This document shows positions 16,627-24,621 of a stretch of DNA of 41,474 nucleotides, in pieces (the first letter of the stretch is position 1; each line of letters opens with the position of its first letter). This DNA is from an uncultured Alphaproteobacteria bacterium (GTDB lineage Bacteria > Pseudomonadota > Alphaproteobacteria > Rhizobiales > Aestuariivirgaceae). Under the pieces are notes generated by a model, which saw only the letters and a program-made list of their open reading frames with translations, was not told where the DNA came from and did not search any database. The position numbers and the translations under genes are program-made. Location of the stretch: the NCBI GenBank assembly GCA_937870685.1, contig CALMZX010000131.1, positions 1 through 41,474 on the forward strand. Direction: 5' to 3'.

Positions 16627-18336
16627 CTATTCCGCCTGCCCGATCCGCATGTCCTGCGGCCAGGCGATGCGGTAGCCTGTCTTGATGACGTTCTCGGCTG
16701 CAGGCTCCAGGTCAAATGACCACGACAACACGCCACGGCGCTTCTTGTAGTCTTTCTCCGTCGGCGCGGTCATGCCCGGCAGCGTTTCCACCTCGATCTT
16801 CTCCGAGGCGGAGAAGGGCATGCGGTCCAGCACATGCACCGCCATCTTGCCCTTGTGCAGGTTCTTGATGGTGATGTCCCAGGCGTGTTCTTCCACGTTG
16901 GAAGAGGTAAGCAGTCCTTCCTCGCCCACCGACTTCTTCACTTCCTTGCGCTCGACCTTCACCAGGTCATCGACGCCGAAGCCCAGCGTGGCGTCTTCGC
17001 CCGCATTCAGAAGCGGCACATAGCCCTGCCCCACGAACACGCCATCGCGATAGAGATTGGCAGCCCCAGGCAGCATCGCCGCCTCACCCTTCACCGTGAA
17101 CGACGCCGTGAGATAGGCATTGGCATCAAGGCGCGGCACGGTTTCAACCACCAGCTTGGCGTCATGCTCGTCGCTGGAAATGCGCACCTTCTTCGCCTGC
17201 CCGGTAGTGTCCACCGAAACACGGCCGGGGATCACGAAATTGGCCTGGAAGCCCGCCAGTTCAATCACCGCCTGCCGCTGTTCCACGCTCTTGGCGGGCT
17301 TGTCCTTCTTTTCGGCAAGCGCTTCCTCATCCTTGCGGCCCGCATTTCCCTGCGCCGTGCCCAGTTCCATCGCATCCATGACGGGGGCCTCGGCAACGGG
17401 TGCGGCCGGGGCGATTTCCGAGCGCAGCCGCTTGTCATACTCGATCTGTGCCATCACCTCCTCCTCGTCGAGATCGGGTGCGGCGGTGGAGCCGGTGGGG
17501 CGCGTGGTGGACAGCGTCAGCGCCACATTGTCCCAGTTCTCCGAGGTGTACTGCGTCACCTCAGCCCGGCGGACCATCTGCAGCTTGGCAGTGCCTGCGT
17601 CAGACGTGCTGAGGCGTGCGTCGTAGTAGGGAGACCAGCCCGCTTCCATCAGGCGGTAACTCACCCGCAGCGTGCCCTTCATCTCCGCCCCGGCCGCGAC
17701 ATTGATGATGGTTTCCGTGCGGTAGGCATTGGTGGGCGACAGGGCGTTGAGCTTCGCCGACAGGTCATTCACCTGCTCGTCAATGCCGCGCTGGCGCAGC
17801 TGCGCGTCCTGGATCGACTTGGCAAGCCCGGCAAGCCGCGTGCCCATCAGGTCCAGCAGACCTGCAAGCTGGGTGACGTCGATGCCCTTCACCGTCTGGT
17901 CGGCGGATTGCGGCACGATCTGCTTGTCGGTGAGGCCGATCAGGAAGCTGCGCTGCTGGTTGGCGTCGGAAATCGCCTGGTCCAGCGCCGTGCGCTCGTC
18001 ATAGAGGGCGGCAATCTGCTTTTCGAGCGCCTTGCGCTCGGCATCGCGCGCTGCCTGATCAATGTACTGGCTCTTGGTATCGACCGAGGCAATTTCCAGC
18101 GGGGACGAACCTTCGCCCTCCACGCGGATGGATCGTGGATCAACGGAAGACGGAAGGTCGGCGAGGATGATGCGGTGCTCACCGGCAGGCACGCTGACGT
18201 CGGTGACCCGTGTCACATCCGCCCCTTGCGGATAGACCGTGACGTGGTCAATGCGCGAGGTGGCGTTGAAATCCGCCGCGAGGGCAGGAACGAGACAGGT
18301 GGTGGCGAGGAAGATTCCGGACAGGGCCAGACGCAT
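16627..18336 (-). CDS. MuiA-family (DUF4139) exported protein
   Basis: This 569-residue protein begins with a signal peptide (MRLALSGIFLATTCLVPALA, cut near 20). A DUF4140-type N-terminal strand region comes next (IDHVTVYPQGADVTRVTDVSVPAGEHRIILADLP). A coiled-coil segment (about 100-185; KALEKQIAALYDERTALDQA) follows, then the DUF4139 domain (LRVSYRLMEAGWSPYYDARL, then ENWDNVALTLSTTRPT) and the terminal VLSWSFDLEPAAENVIKTGYRIAWPQD. This is the layout of 'mucoidy inhibitor A' proteins. The family's molecular role is not established. The charged linker (LAEKKDKPAKSVEQRQ, about 360-380) is low in complexity. AGGAGA sits 5 nt before the ATG at 18336. It is divergent from the 492-residue exported protein. 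Confidence 0.85.
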   Translation of the reverse strand: MRLALSGIFLATTCLVPALAADFNATSRIDHVTVYPQGADVTRVTDVSVPAGEHRIILADLPSSVDPRSIRVEGEGSSPLEIASVDTKSQYIDQAARDAERKALEKQIAALYDERTALDQAISDANQQRSFLIGLTDKQIVPQSADQTVKGIDVTQLAGLLDLMGTRLAGLAKSIQDAQLRQRGIDEQVNDLSAKLNALSPTNAYRTETIINVAAGAEMKGTLRVSYRLMEAGWSPYYDARLSTSDAGTAKLQMVRRAEVTQYTSENWDNVALTLSTTRPTGSTAAPDLDEEEVMAQIEYDKRLRSEIAPAAPVAEAPVMDAMELGTAQGNAGRKDEEALAEKKDKPAKSVEQRQAVIELAGFQANFVIPGRVSVDTTGQAKKVRISSDEHDAKLVVETVPRLDANAYLTASFTVKGEAAMLPGAANLYRDGVFVGQGYVPLLNAGEDATLGFGVDDLVKVERKEVKKSVGEEGLLTSSNVEEHAWDITIKNLHKGKMAVHVLDRMPFSASEKIEVETLPGMTAPTEKDYKKRRGVLSWSFDLEPAAENVIKTGYRIAWPQDMRIGQAE

Positions 18337-18526
18337 GGGGTTCTCCTGAAAAGCGCATCTGGGATCATAGTCACAAACGCCCGAAATGGCGGAACAATGG
18401 CAGGGACGTGTCTGGCCTGCGATTTCAGCGGCAGCGTAAATGGACAAATTTTACGCATTTCGGCGGTTGACGCATGGGCGAGGAATTGGTCTCTTGTGGG
18501 CTTGGGGCAAATCAGAAAGTCAGACC

Positions 18527-20005
18527 ATGCATATACGCCGCCTTCTCGCCGCTTCCCTGTTGCTCGCCACGGCGAGCGCCCACGCCCTTGCCGCCGCCAC
18601 ACCGGAAGAGGCAGCCCGCATCACCGCCAGCCTGCAAACCTATCTCGGCAGCGAGCCCGGCGTCGTCGCCGTGGCACCGCAGGGCGATGACTACATTGTG
18701 ACACTCAATCCCGCCCCCTACATCGCCAAGTTCAACCAGCCGGGCGTGAAGGTGACACTCGATCCCGTCGTGCTCACCATCCGCCCCAAGGGCAACGGCC
18801 AGTGGGATGTGTCCCAGAAGGGCCCCTATGCCTTCGGCTGGTCGGCGGAAGGTATTTCAACAGTCGATGGCAAGATTGCCGAACAGGACTGGACGGGCGT
18901 GTTTGACGAAGCCACCGCGGCATTCCTGACCAGCACCTACACCATCAAGAATTTCACCATCAACCAGACCATGATCGATCCGTCGACCAAGGCCAAGACC
19001 GACACGGCCAGCGTCTACGAAAGCTGGACCGGCACCTCGACGGCAACACCGCGCCCTGATGGCTCAGTCGATGCCACGGGCACCATGAACCTGGCGGGCA
19101 TCATCTCCGCCGCCAAGACAGATGCGGCACCCGGCGCGCCGCCGCTCAACTATTCCATCAACAACGCCAAGACGGACTACGCCAGCACCATCAAAGGCTT
19201 CCGCTCCAAGGCCATTCTCGATCTGGTGGCCTGGTTCGTGGCGCATCCCTCCAAGGAGCTGATCGTCAAGGACCAGCAACAGCTGAAGGACAAGGTGCTG
19301 GCGGCGCTGCCCCTGTGGGAATCGCTCGATACCAACGCCACCATGGCGGACACCACCGTGGCCACCGCCATCGGCTCCTTTGCCCTGCCCAGCGCCAATT
19401 TCAGCGTCGGCATGAATGGCGTCAGCAAGGATGGCAAATTGCGCGAGGCCTTCGGCGTCACCGGCCTCACCATGCCGCCCGGCATCGCGCCGCCATGGAC
19501 CGATGGTCTCATTCCCCACACCTTCAAATTTGACATGACGGCGCAGGGTGTTGACCTCGAAGCACCGGTGCGCCTGTTCGTAGCCCAGGCCGACCTCGCC
19601 AAGGACCCGCCCATCCCCGCAGGGTCGGAGCCCGCCTATCTCGCTGCCTTCGCGCCAAAGAACAGCATCAACCTCTCACTGGCAGACGGCGAGATTGCCG
19701 CTGCCGGATACAGCCTCACCTATGAAGGCGCCTTCACGGTGAATTTCGCGGGCCTGCCCACGGGCACGGCCACGATCCGCATGAAGGGCCTGGATGAAGT
19801 GCTGGCCAAGGTGCAGGCCGCTGCCACCACCGATCCCAATGCCCAGCAGGCCATGGGCGGTCTTGTCGCCTTCAAGGGCTTCGGCAAGGCGGAAGCCGAT
19901 GGCGGCATGGTCTGGGCAGTGGACATGACGCAGCCGGGGAAAGTGCTGGTCAACGGCATCGACGTCTCGGCCCTCGCCGGAATGGCCCCGCCACCGCAGC
20001 AATAG
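18527..20005 (+). CDS. Exported protein of unknown function, 492 residues
   Basis: I do not recognise this protein with confidence. It begins MHIRRLLAASLLLATASAHA (Sec signal peptide, cleavage near residue 22-25). The mature protein has alternating strands and many Thr/Ser/Asn residues (such as YTIKNFTINQTMID and ESWTGTSTATPRPDGS). A short helical part (KELIVKDQQQLKDKVLAALPLWESL) and a C-terminal repeat-like region (GLPTGTATIRMKGLDEVLAKVQA) follow. There are no cysteines, no transmembrane helix after the signal, and no catalytic motif. It may be a DUF2125-like periplasmic beta protein, but that is a guess. The start at 18527 was chosen for the signal peptide; the frame is open back to 18440. 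It is divergent from the MuiA-family gene and ends in a terminator. Confidence 0.75.
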   Translation: MHIRRLLAASLLLATASAHALAAATPEEAARITASLQTYLGSEPGVVAVAPQGDDYIVTLNPAPYIAKFNQPGVKVTLDPVVLTIRPKGNGQWDVSQKGPYAFGWSAEGISTVDGKIAEQDWTGVFDEATAAFLTSTYTIKNFTINQTMIDPSTKAKTDTASVYESWTGTSTATPRPDGSVDATGTMNLAGIISAAKTDAAPGAPPLNYSINNAKTDYASTIKGFRSKAILDLVAWFVAHPSKELIVKDQQQLKDKVLAALPLWESLDTNATMADTTVATAIGSFALPSANFSVGMNGVSKDGKLREAFGVTGLTMPPGIAPPWTDGLIPHTFKFDMTAQGVDLEAPVRLFVAQADLAKDPPIPAGSEPAYLAAFAPKNSINLSLADGEIAAAGYSLTYEGAFTVNFAGLPTGTATIRMKGLDEVLAKVQAAATTDPNAQQAMGGLVAFKGFGKAEADGGMVWAVDMTQPGKVLVNGIDVSALAGMAPPPQQ

Positions 20006-20027
20006 CAATCCGATCAGCGCAAACGAA

Positions 20028-20060
20028 AATGCCCGGCTTCGCTGCCGGGCATTCTGTTTT
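20028..20060. terminator. Bidirectional intrinsic terminator
   Basis: AATGCCCGGC (20028-20037) and GCCGGGCATT (20044-20053) form a 10-bp stem with a 6-nt loop, followed by CTGTTTT on the plus strand. In minus-strand reading it is followed by TTTTCGTTT, so it serves both the upstream plus gene and serA. Confidence 0.88.
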
Positions 20061-20077
20061 GGCGGTGGACACGCTGC

Positions 20078-21667
20078 TCAGAAGGTCAGCAGCTTAACCT
20101 GCCTGACCAGCGGCAGCTTCAACACCTGGTCCATCACCTCTTTTGGCACGGGCGCATCAACCTCCACGAGGCCGATGGCCTGGCCACCCGGTTCGAGCCG
20201 GCCGAAGTGGAAGCTGGCGATGTTGATGCCGGCATTGCCCATCAGTGTGCCGATGCCGCCGATGAAGCCGGGGCGGTCCTGGTTGGTGACATAGAGCATG
20301 TGGCGGCCGAAATCGGATTCAAGGTCAATGCCTTTGATCTGGATGATGTGCGGCTTGCCATCCGAGAACACGGTGCCCGCCACCGAGCGCTCCATGTCGG
20401 CGGTCTTCACCGTGAGGCGAATGTAGGTGCCATAGGCACCGCGCTGGGTCTGCTTCACCTCATCGACCTTGATGCCGCGTTCCTTCGCGGCAATGGGGGC
20501 GGAGACCATGTTCACCTGCCCAAGCTGGGCCTGCAACACGCCCGCCAGCGCCGCAGAAGTGAGAGCGCGAGTGTTCATGTCACCGACCTCGCCAGCGTAT
20601 TCGATGACCACGCCGGTCATCGCAGCGTCGGTGAGCTGGCCTGCGAAAGAACCCAGCTTGTTGGCGAGTTCCACGAAGGGCCGCAGGCGCGGTGCCTCAT
20701 CGGCGGAAATCGACGGCATGTTGAGGGCATTGGTGACAGCACCCGAAATCAGGAAGTCGGCCATCTGTTCGGCCACCTGCAGGGCGACATTCTCCTGCGC
20801 CTCGTTGGTGGAGGCGCCGAGATGCGGTGTCGCCACCACATTCTCCATGCCGAAGAACGGATGCGATGTGGCGGGTTCGACTTCGAACACGTCCAATGCC
20901 GCGCCTGCAACTTGCTTGCTCTTCAGGGCCTCCAGCAGGGCCTCCTCATTCACCAGTCCGCCGCGCGCACAGTTGATGATGCGCACACCCTTCCGGCATT
21001 TCGCCAGCGACTCGGCATTGACGATGTTGCGCGTCTTTTCGGTGAGCGGCGTGTGCAGCGTGATGAAGTCCGAACGCTTGAAAATGTCATCCAGTTCCAC
21101 CTTCTCGACGCCGAGGCTGAGGGCGCGTTCCGCCGAGAGGAAGGGATCGAAAGCGATGACCTTCATCTTGAGGCCGATAGCGCGGTCGGCAACGATCGAG
21201 CCGATGTTGCCGCAGCCGATCACGCCCAGCGTCTTGTTGTAGAGTTCCACGCCCATGAAGCGGTTCTTCTCCCACTTGCCCGCGTGGGTGGAGGCATTGG
21301 CTTCCGGAATTTGCCTGGCCAGCGCCATCATCATCGAGAGCGCGTGTTCGGCCGTGGTGATGGCATTGCCGAAGGGCGTGTTCATGACCACGATGCCACG
21401 CTGGCTGGCGGCGGGAATGTCCACATTGTCCACGCCGATGCCGGCACGGCCAATGACCTTGAGGCGCGTCGCGGCGGCGATGATCTTCGGCGTCACCTTG
21501 GTGGCAGAGCGGATGGCGAGGCCATCATAGTTGGGAATGGCTTCGAGAAGCGCATCCTTGTCCTTGCCAAGGTCAGGCTTGTAGTCAACTTCTATGCCAC
21601 GATCCTTGAAAATCTTGACAGCGGCTTCGGAGAGTTTGTCGGAAACGAGTACGCGTGGGCTGGGCAT
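20078..21667 (-). CDS. serA: D-3-phosphoglycerate dehydrogenase
   Basis: This is a 529-residue, long-form PGDH: a catalytic/NAD domain, an intervening (ASB) domain and a C-terminal ACT domain. It oxidises 3-phosphoglycerate to 3-phosphohydroxypyruvate, the first step of serine synthesis. The NAD motif is GVIGCGNIGSIVADRA, the substrate/catalytic Arg and Glu lie in NCARGGLVNEEALL, and the catalytic His in ATPHLGAST. The ACT domain (about 455-529) holds NQDRPGFIGGIGTLMGNAGI, the usual serine-feedback region. It follows serC after a 51-nt gap in the same operon. Its own Shine-Dalgarno is weak, suggesting coupled expression. Confidence 0.96.
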   Translation of the reverse strand: MPSPRVLVSDKLSEAAVKIFKDRGIEVDYKPDLGKDKDALLEAIPNYDGLAIRSATKVTPKIIAAATRLKVIGRAGIGVDNVDIPAASQRGIVVMNTPFGNAITTAEHALSMMMALARQIPEANASTHAGKWEKNRFMGVELYNKTLGVIGCGNIGSIVADRAIGLKMKVIAFDPFLSAERALSLGVEKVELDDIFKRSDFITLHTPLTEKTRNIVNAESLAKCRKGVRIINCARGGLVNEEALLEALKSKQVAGAALDVFEVEPATSHPFFGMENVVATPHLGASTNEAQENVALQVAEQMADFLISGAVTNALNMPSISADEAPRLRPFVELANKLGSFAGQLTDAAMTGVVIEYAGEVGDMNTRALTSAALAGVLQAQLGQVNMVSAPIAAKERGIKVDEVKQTQRGAYGTYIRLTVKTADMERSVAGTVFSDGKPHIIQIKGIDLESDFGRHMLYVTNQDRPGFIGGIGTLMGNAGINIASFHFGRLEPGGQAIGLVEVDAPVPKEVMDQVLKLPLVRQVKLLTF

Positions 21668-21718
21668 GGGCGAGAAACTCTTTGAGATGTTGTTCCCTTT
21701 GCGGGAAGGAATAAGCGG

Positions 21719-22843
21719 TTATGCGCTTGCCTGCGCGTAGGCCCAATCGAGCCACGGCAGCAGCTTTTCGAGATCGGCGGTTTCCACCGTGGCGCCGCAC
21801 CAGATGCGCAATCCGGGGGGCGCGTCACGGTAGCCGCCGATGTCATAGGCGGCCTTCTCGGCCTCCAGCAGCTTGACCATCTTCTTGGGCACATCCTCTG
21901 CACCATCCAGCGTGAAGCACACGGACGTGTTGGAGCGTGTTGCGGGCACCTTGGCGAGGTGATGGGCGAAATTGTGTGACTTGATCCAGCGATCAATGAC
22001 GGCGGCATTTGCATCAGCCCGCGCGCGAAGGCCCTTGAGGCCGCCAATGGACTGCGCCCATTCCAGCGCCACCACATAGTCATCCACGCACAGCATGGAC
22101 GGCGTGTTGATGGTTTCACCTTCAAAGATTCCGGCGATGAGCTTGCCGCCCGATGTCATGCGGAAGATCTTTGGCATGGGCCAGGGTGGCGTGTAGCTTT
22201 CGAGGCGGGCCACGGCGCGCGGGCTGAGGATGATGACGCCATGGGCGCCTTCGCCGCCCAGCACCTTCTGCCAGGAGAAGGTGACGACATCGAGCTTGGC
22301 GAAATCCATTTCCTGCGCGAAGGCGGCGGAGGTGGCGTCGCAGATGGTCAGGCCTTCGCGCTCCGCCGGAATCCAGCTGGCATCGACAACGCGGACACCG
22401 GAGGTGGTGCCATTCCAGGTGAAGACGACGTCACGGGAGAAATCGACCTTCGCCAGATCGGGCAATTCGCCATAGGGGGCGATCATCTTGCGGACGTCCG
22501 GCAGCTTCAGTTGCTTCACAACATCCGAGACCCAGCCTTCGCCGAAGCTTTCCCAGGCGAGCATGTCCACGCCGCGTTGGCCCAGCAGCGACCACAGCGC
22601 CATTTCGACAGCGCCGGTATCTGAGGCCGGAACAATGCCGATCCTGTAATCGGAGGGAACCTCAAGAACTTCGCGCGTCAGGTCAATGGCGCGCTTCAGG
22701 CGCTTCTTGCCTTCGCCGGACCGGTGCGAGCGGCCAGTCAATGCATTCTTGAGTTTGTCGGGGGTCCAGCCTGGGATCTTCGCGCAGGGGCCGGAAGAAA
22801 ATTGTGCGTTTGCCGGGCGCACGGCCGGTTTTGTATCTGTCAT
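21719..22843 (-). CDS. serC: Phosphoserine aminotransferase
   Basis: This 374-residue PLP enzyme converts 3-phosphohydroxypyruvate and glutamate to phosphoserine and 2-oxoglutarate. It may also act in pyridoxal phosphate synthesis. It is the long alphaproteobacterial type ([18 protein letters not shown] at the N-terminus; [17 protein letters not shown]). The PLP lysine lies in [16 protein letters not shown], with the [12 protein letters not shown] Asp for the pyridine nitrogen upstream of it. It is first in the serC-serA operon. Its ribosome site (AAGGATGGAG) lies inside a hairpin of a conserved-looking leader, so it is probably regulated at the level of leader RNA. Confidence 0.95.
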   Translation of the reverse strand: MTDTKPAVRPANAQFSSGPCAKIPGWTPDKLKNALTGRSHRSGEGKKRLKRAIDLTREVLEVPSDYRIGIVPASDTGAVEMALWSLLGQRGVDMLAWESFGEGWVSDVVKQLKLPDVRKMIAPYGELPDLAKVDFSRDVVFTWNGTTSGVRVVDASWIPAEREGLTICDATSAAFAQEMDFAKLDVVTFSWQKVLGGEGAHGVIILSPRAVARLESYTPPWPMPKIFRMTSGGKLIAGIFEGETINTPSMLCVDDYVVALEWAQSIGGLKGLRARADANAAVIDRWIKSHNFAHHLAKVPATRSNTSVCFTLDGAEDVPKKMVKLLEAEKAAYDIGGYRDAPPGLRIWCGATVETADLEKLLPWLDWAYAQASA

Positions 22844-22920
22844 GTTGCTCCATCCTTACAGATGGACCGGCCCCCGTTGGGGAGGGCTAGCCCGCAACCG
22901 CCATAGCCGGAAGCCATGTC
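22844..22920 (-). ncRNA. Structured serC leader (serC RNA motif candidate)
   Basis: The 5'UTR of serC is compact and self-complementary. Closest to the start, TCCATC/GATGGA (plus positions 22849-22866) forms a 6-bp hairpin with loop TGTAAG, and its 3' arm is part of the Shine-Dalgarno. Further up, CCGGC and GCCGG can pair around a GC-rich core containing GGGCTAGCCC and CCCC-AAC-GGGG. A 'serC RNA motif' placed directly before serC in alphaproteobacteria has been described, and this leader has the right place and form. What it senses is not known. The match is by recollection, not by a covariance search. Confidence 0.6.
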
Positions 22921-22999
22921 GCTGCGCAAGTGCGAATTGTCGCAATCGGCATTTTTTCCGTCTTGGCAGGGGCGCACCGCCAGTTCTACACTTCCCCGC

Positions 23000-23788
23000 A
23001 TGGACAACACGGAAAAAGGCGAACTCTACCACGACAGGCTGATCGGGATGCTGGAACGCCTCTGGGGTGATGGCTGGCTCTCGCCGGGCGGGCCTGACGA
23101 AGTGCGCCGCCTGCTTGCGGGCATGGACCTCAACGGCAAGACCATCCTCGACATCGGCTGTGGTGCCGGCGGCATTGACGTGCTGCTGGCGCAGGAATTT
23201 GGCGCAGGCTACGTCTGCGGCATCGATGTGGAGGACACCGTCTGCGCCGCGGCCCGCGCCCGGGCGGCCAAGGCCGGCGTTGCAGAGCACATCGGCATCG
23301 TGAAGGTCGTGCCCGGCCCCCTGCCCTATGCGCCCGGCATGTTCGACATCGTCTTCAGCAAGGATTCGATCGTCCACATCCCGGACAAGCACAGCCTGAT
23401 GCGTGACGTCTTCCGCGTGCTCAAACCCGGCGGCTGGTTTGTCGCCTCGGATTGGCTGATCGGCCATGATCATGAACCCAGCCCGCAGATGAAGGACTAC
23501 ATCGCCTCGGAGGGACTCGACTTCGGCATGGCCTCGCCCGCGCGCTACCGCGATGCCATGACACAAGCAGGCTTCACCAGCATCAGCATCGACAGCCGCA
23601 ACGCCTGGTACCGTGAACGCGCGCGCGAGGAACTGGCAGCCCTGACCGGACCGCTCTATGCCGAAGCGGTCGCCAGCCTCGGCAAGGACTATGTCGATCA
23701 CAACGCCGCGATCTGGCGCAACATGATTCCGGTGCTGGATTCAGGCGAGCATTGCCCCACGCACCTGCGCGGCTTCAAGCCTTCGTGA
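23000..23788 (+). CDS. SAM-dependent methyltransferase, phosphoethanolamine N-methyltransferase-like
   Basis: This 262-residue class I methyltransferase resembles single-domain phosphoethanolamine methyltransferases such as Plasmodium PMT. After Y10 comes LWGDGWLSPGG (compare FGENYISSGG), motif I ILDIGCGAGG (49-58), and FSKDSIVHIPDK with D122 and H126. These match the PMT catalytic Tyr-His pair and the Asp four residues before the His. Such enzymes methylate phosphoethanolamine to phosphocholine; the substrate here is inferred. The start at 23000 puts the key Tyr where PMTs have it; the upstream ATG at 22916 would overlap the serC leader. No strong Shine-Dalgarno was seen. It converges on the BetI-like gene with a 14-bp overlap. 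Confidence 0.72.
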   Translation: MDNTEKGELYHDRLIGMLERLWGDGWLSPGGPDEVRRLLAGMDLNGKTILDIGCGAGGIDVLLAQEFGAGYVCGIDVEDTVCAAARARAAKAGVAEHIGIVKVVPGPLPYAPGMFDIVFSKDSIVHIPDKHSLMRDVFRVLKPGGWFVASDWLIGHDHEPSPQMKDYIASEGLDFGMASPARYRDAMTQAGFTSISIDSRNAWYRERAREELAALTGPLYAEAVASLGKDYVDHNAAIWRNMIPVLDSGEHCPTHLRGFKPS

Positions 23789-24455
23789 GCGGACCCTCTG
23801 GCGAGAAGTGCCGGGGAAAGAAGACGGCGGCCAGCGCAAACAGGGTCTTCAATGCCTCTTCGCGCGTGTAGGGCGCATTCATCGAGAGCATGTCGTTCCA
23901 CAATCCTTCGCTGGTGAAGCGCAGCACGCGCGCCGTGCGCACGGCATCAAGACCATAGCCGCCCTCGGCAATGATCTCAGCGCTCAGCCCTTCCAGCATC
24001 TCGATGTAGGCCGTGTCGTTGGCGCTGTACTCCTGCTGGTAGAGCGGACGGCTTTGCACTTCGCCCCAATAGGAACACCAGCAGGCCAGCCGCTCGGGCG
24101 TGCAGATGTCCGGATTGAAATCCGCCGCCAGCATGGCCGCCAGCCTGTCGGCGGCATGAGGCCCCGCGCCGTTCAGGGCCGCCGTCCAGTTCTCGCGATA
24201 CTCATCCGCCATGAACAGCAACGTTGCGGTGAGCAGCTTTTCCTTCGACTCGAAATGGAAATTCACAAGCCCGTGCGACACGCCCGCTTCCGCCGCCACA
24301 TCCGAGAGCGTGGTCTGGGCAAAGCCCTTGCGGGCAAGCACGCGCATGGTCGCCGCAATCAATTGCTGGCGCCGCGCATCCCGGCTGATCTTGCGCTGGA
24401 GCGGAATGACCTTCGCTGACTTGATGGGTGCCTGCATCTGCCCTGCCGGTATCAT
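23775..24455 (-). CDS. TetR-family regulator, BetI-like
   Basis: This 226-residue TetR-type repressor has a typical N-terminal helix-turn-helix (RRQQLIAATMRVLARKGFAQ, then TTLSDVAAEAGVSHGLVNFHF, about residues 28-70). The C-terminal domain resembles BetI (DICTPERLACWCSYWGEVQSRPLYQQEYSAND, compare the BetI 'AWLAFWASSM..P'). BetI represses choline-to-betaine genes and releases DNA on binding choline. Here the gene is divergent from the large N-methyl-compound operon, so it most likely represses that operon and responds to its substrate. GGAG lies 6 nt before the ATG at 24455. The ligand is unknown. Confidence 0.85.
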   Translation of the reverse strand: MIPAGQMQAPIKSAKVIPLQRKISRDARRQQLIAATMRVLARKGFAQTTLSDVAAEAGVSHGLVNFHFESKEKLLTATLLFMADEYRENWTAALNGAGPHAADRLAAMLAADFNPDICTPERLACWCSYWGEVQSRPLYQQEYSANDTAYIEMLEGLSAEIIAEGGYGLDAVRTARVLRFTSEGLWNDMLSMNAPYTREEALKTLFALAAVFFPRHFSPEGPLTKA

Positions 24456-24468
24456 TACTCACTCCGAA

Positions 24469-24530
24469 ATTATCACAAACTGATTGAAACACAACGGTCT
24501 TTTTCAGTTGATTGACAGTTCAGTCAGAAT
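24469..24530. promoter_or_regulatory. Divergent control region: -10 for the repressor and BetI-like operator candidates
   Basis: On the minus strand GATAAT (24469-24474) is a good -10 for the repressor gene. TGATTGA occurs twice (24481-24487 and 24509-24515). The second copy continues into TGAC-N6-GTCA (24514-24527) and ATTGACAGTTCA, like the ATTGA..TTCAAT dyads bound by BetI proteins. TTGACA (24512-24517) would be a perfect plus-strand -35, but no matching -10 is visible. The rest of the 166-bp gap shows no further gene. Confidence 0.42.
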
Positions 24531-24621
24531 TGTGCCAGCCTTGAGGCAGGCTCCGGACGGACCCCGCCCCACAGCAGGCCGCCCGGTTAAACCAAGAAAG
24601 CCCAAGGAAGCTTCGTACATC

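Noticed and set aside
20207-21685. A 492-codon plus-strand frame across serA
   Set aside because: It is antisense to serA, whose NAD, catalytic and ACT motifs are intact; composition is typical of a shadow frame.
22916-22999. An earlier start for the PMT-like methyltransferase
   Set aside because: It would overlap the serC leader on the other strand, its purine-rich site is only 2 nt from the ATG, and the shorter form aligns with PMT from its catalytic Tyr.
24512-24540. TTGACA at 24512 as the operon's -35 box
   Set aside because: No -10-like hexamer occurs at 16-18 bp (the sequence there reads GCCAGCC), so a standard promoter cannot be claimed.
24484-24621. An upstream extension of the aminotransferase starting at 24484
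   Set aside because: It would run through the divergent control region and adds a head unlike class III aminotransferases; the ATG at 24622 starts the family-like sequence.
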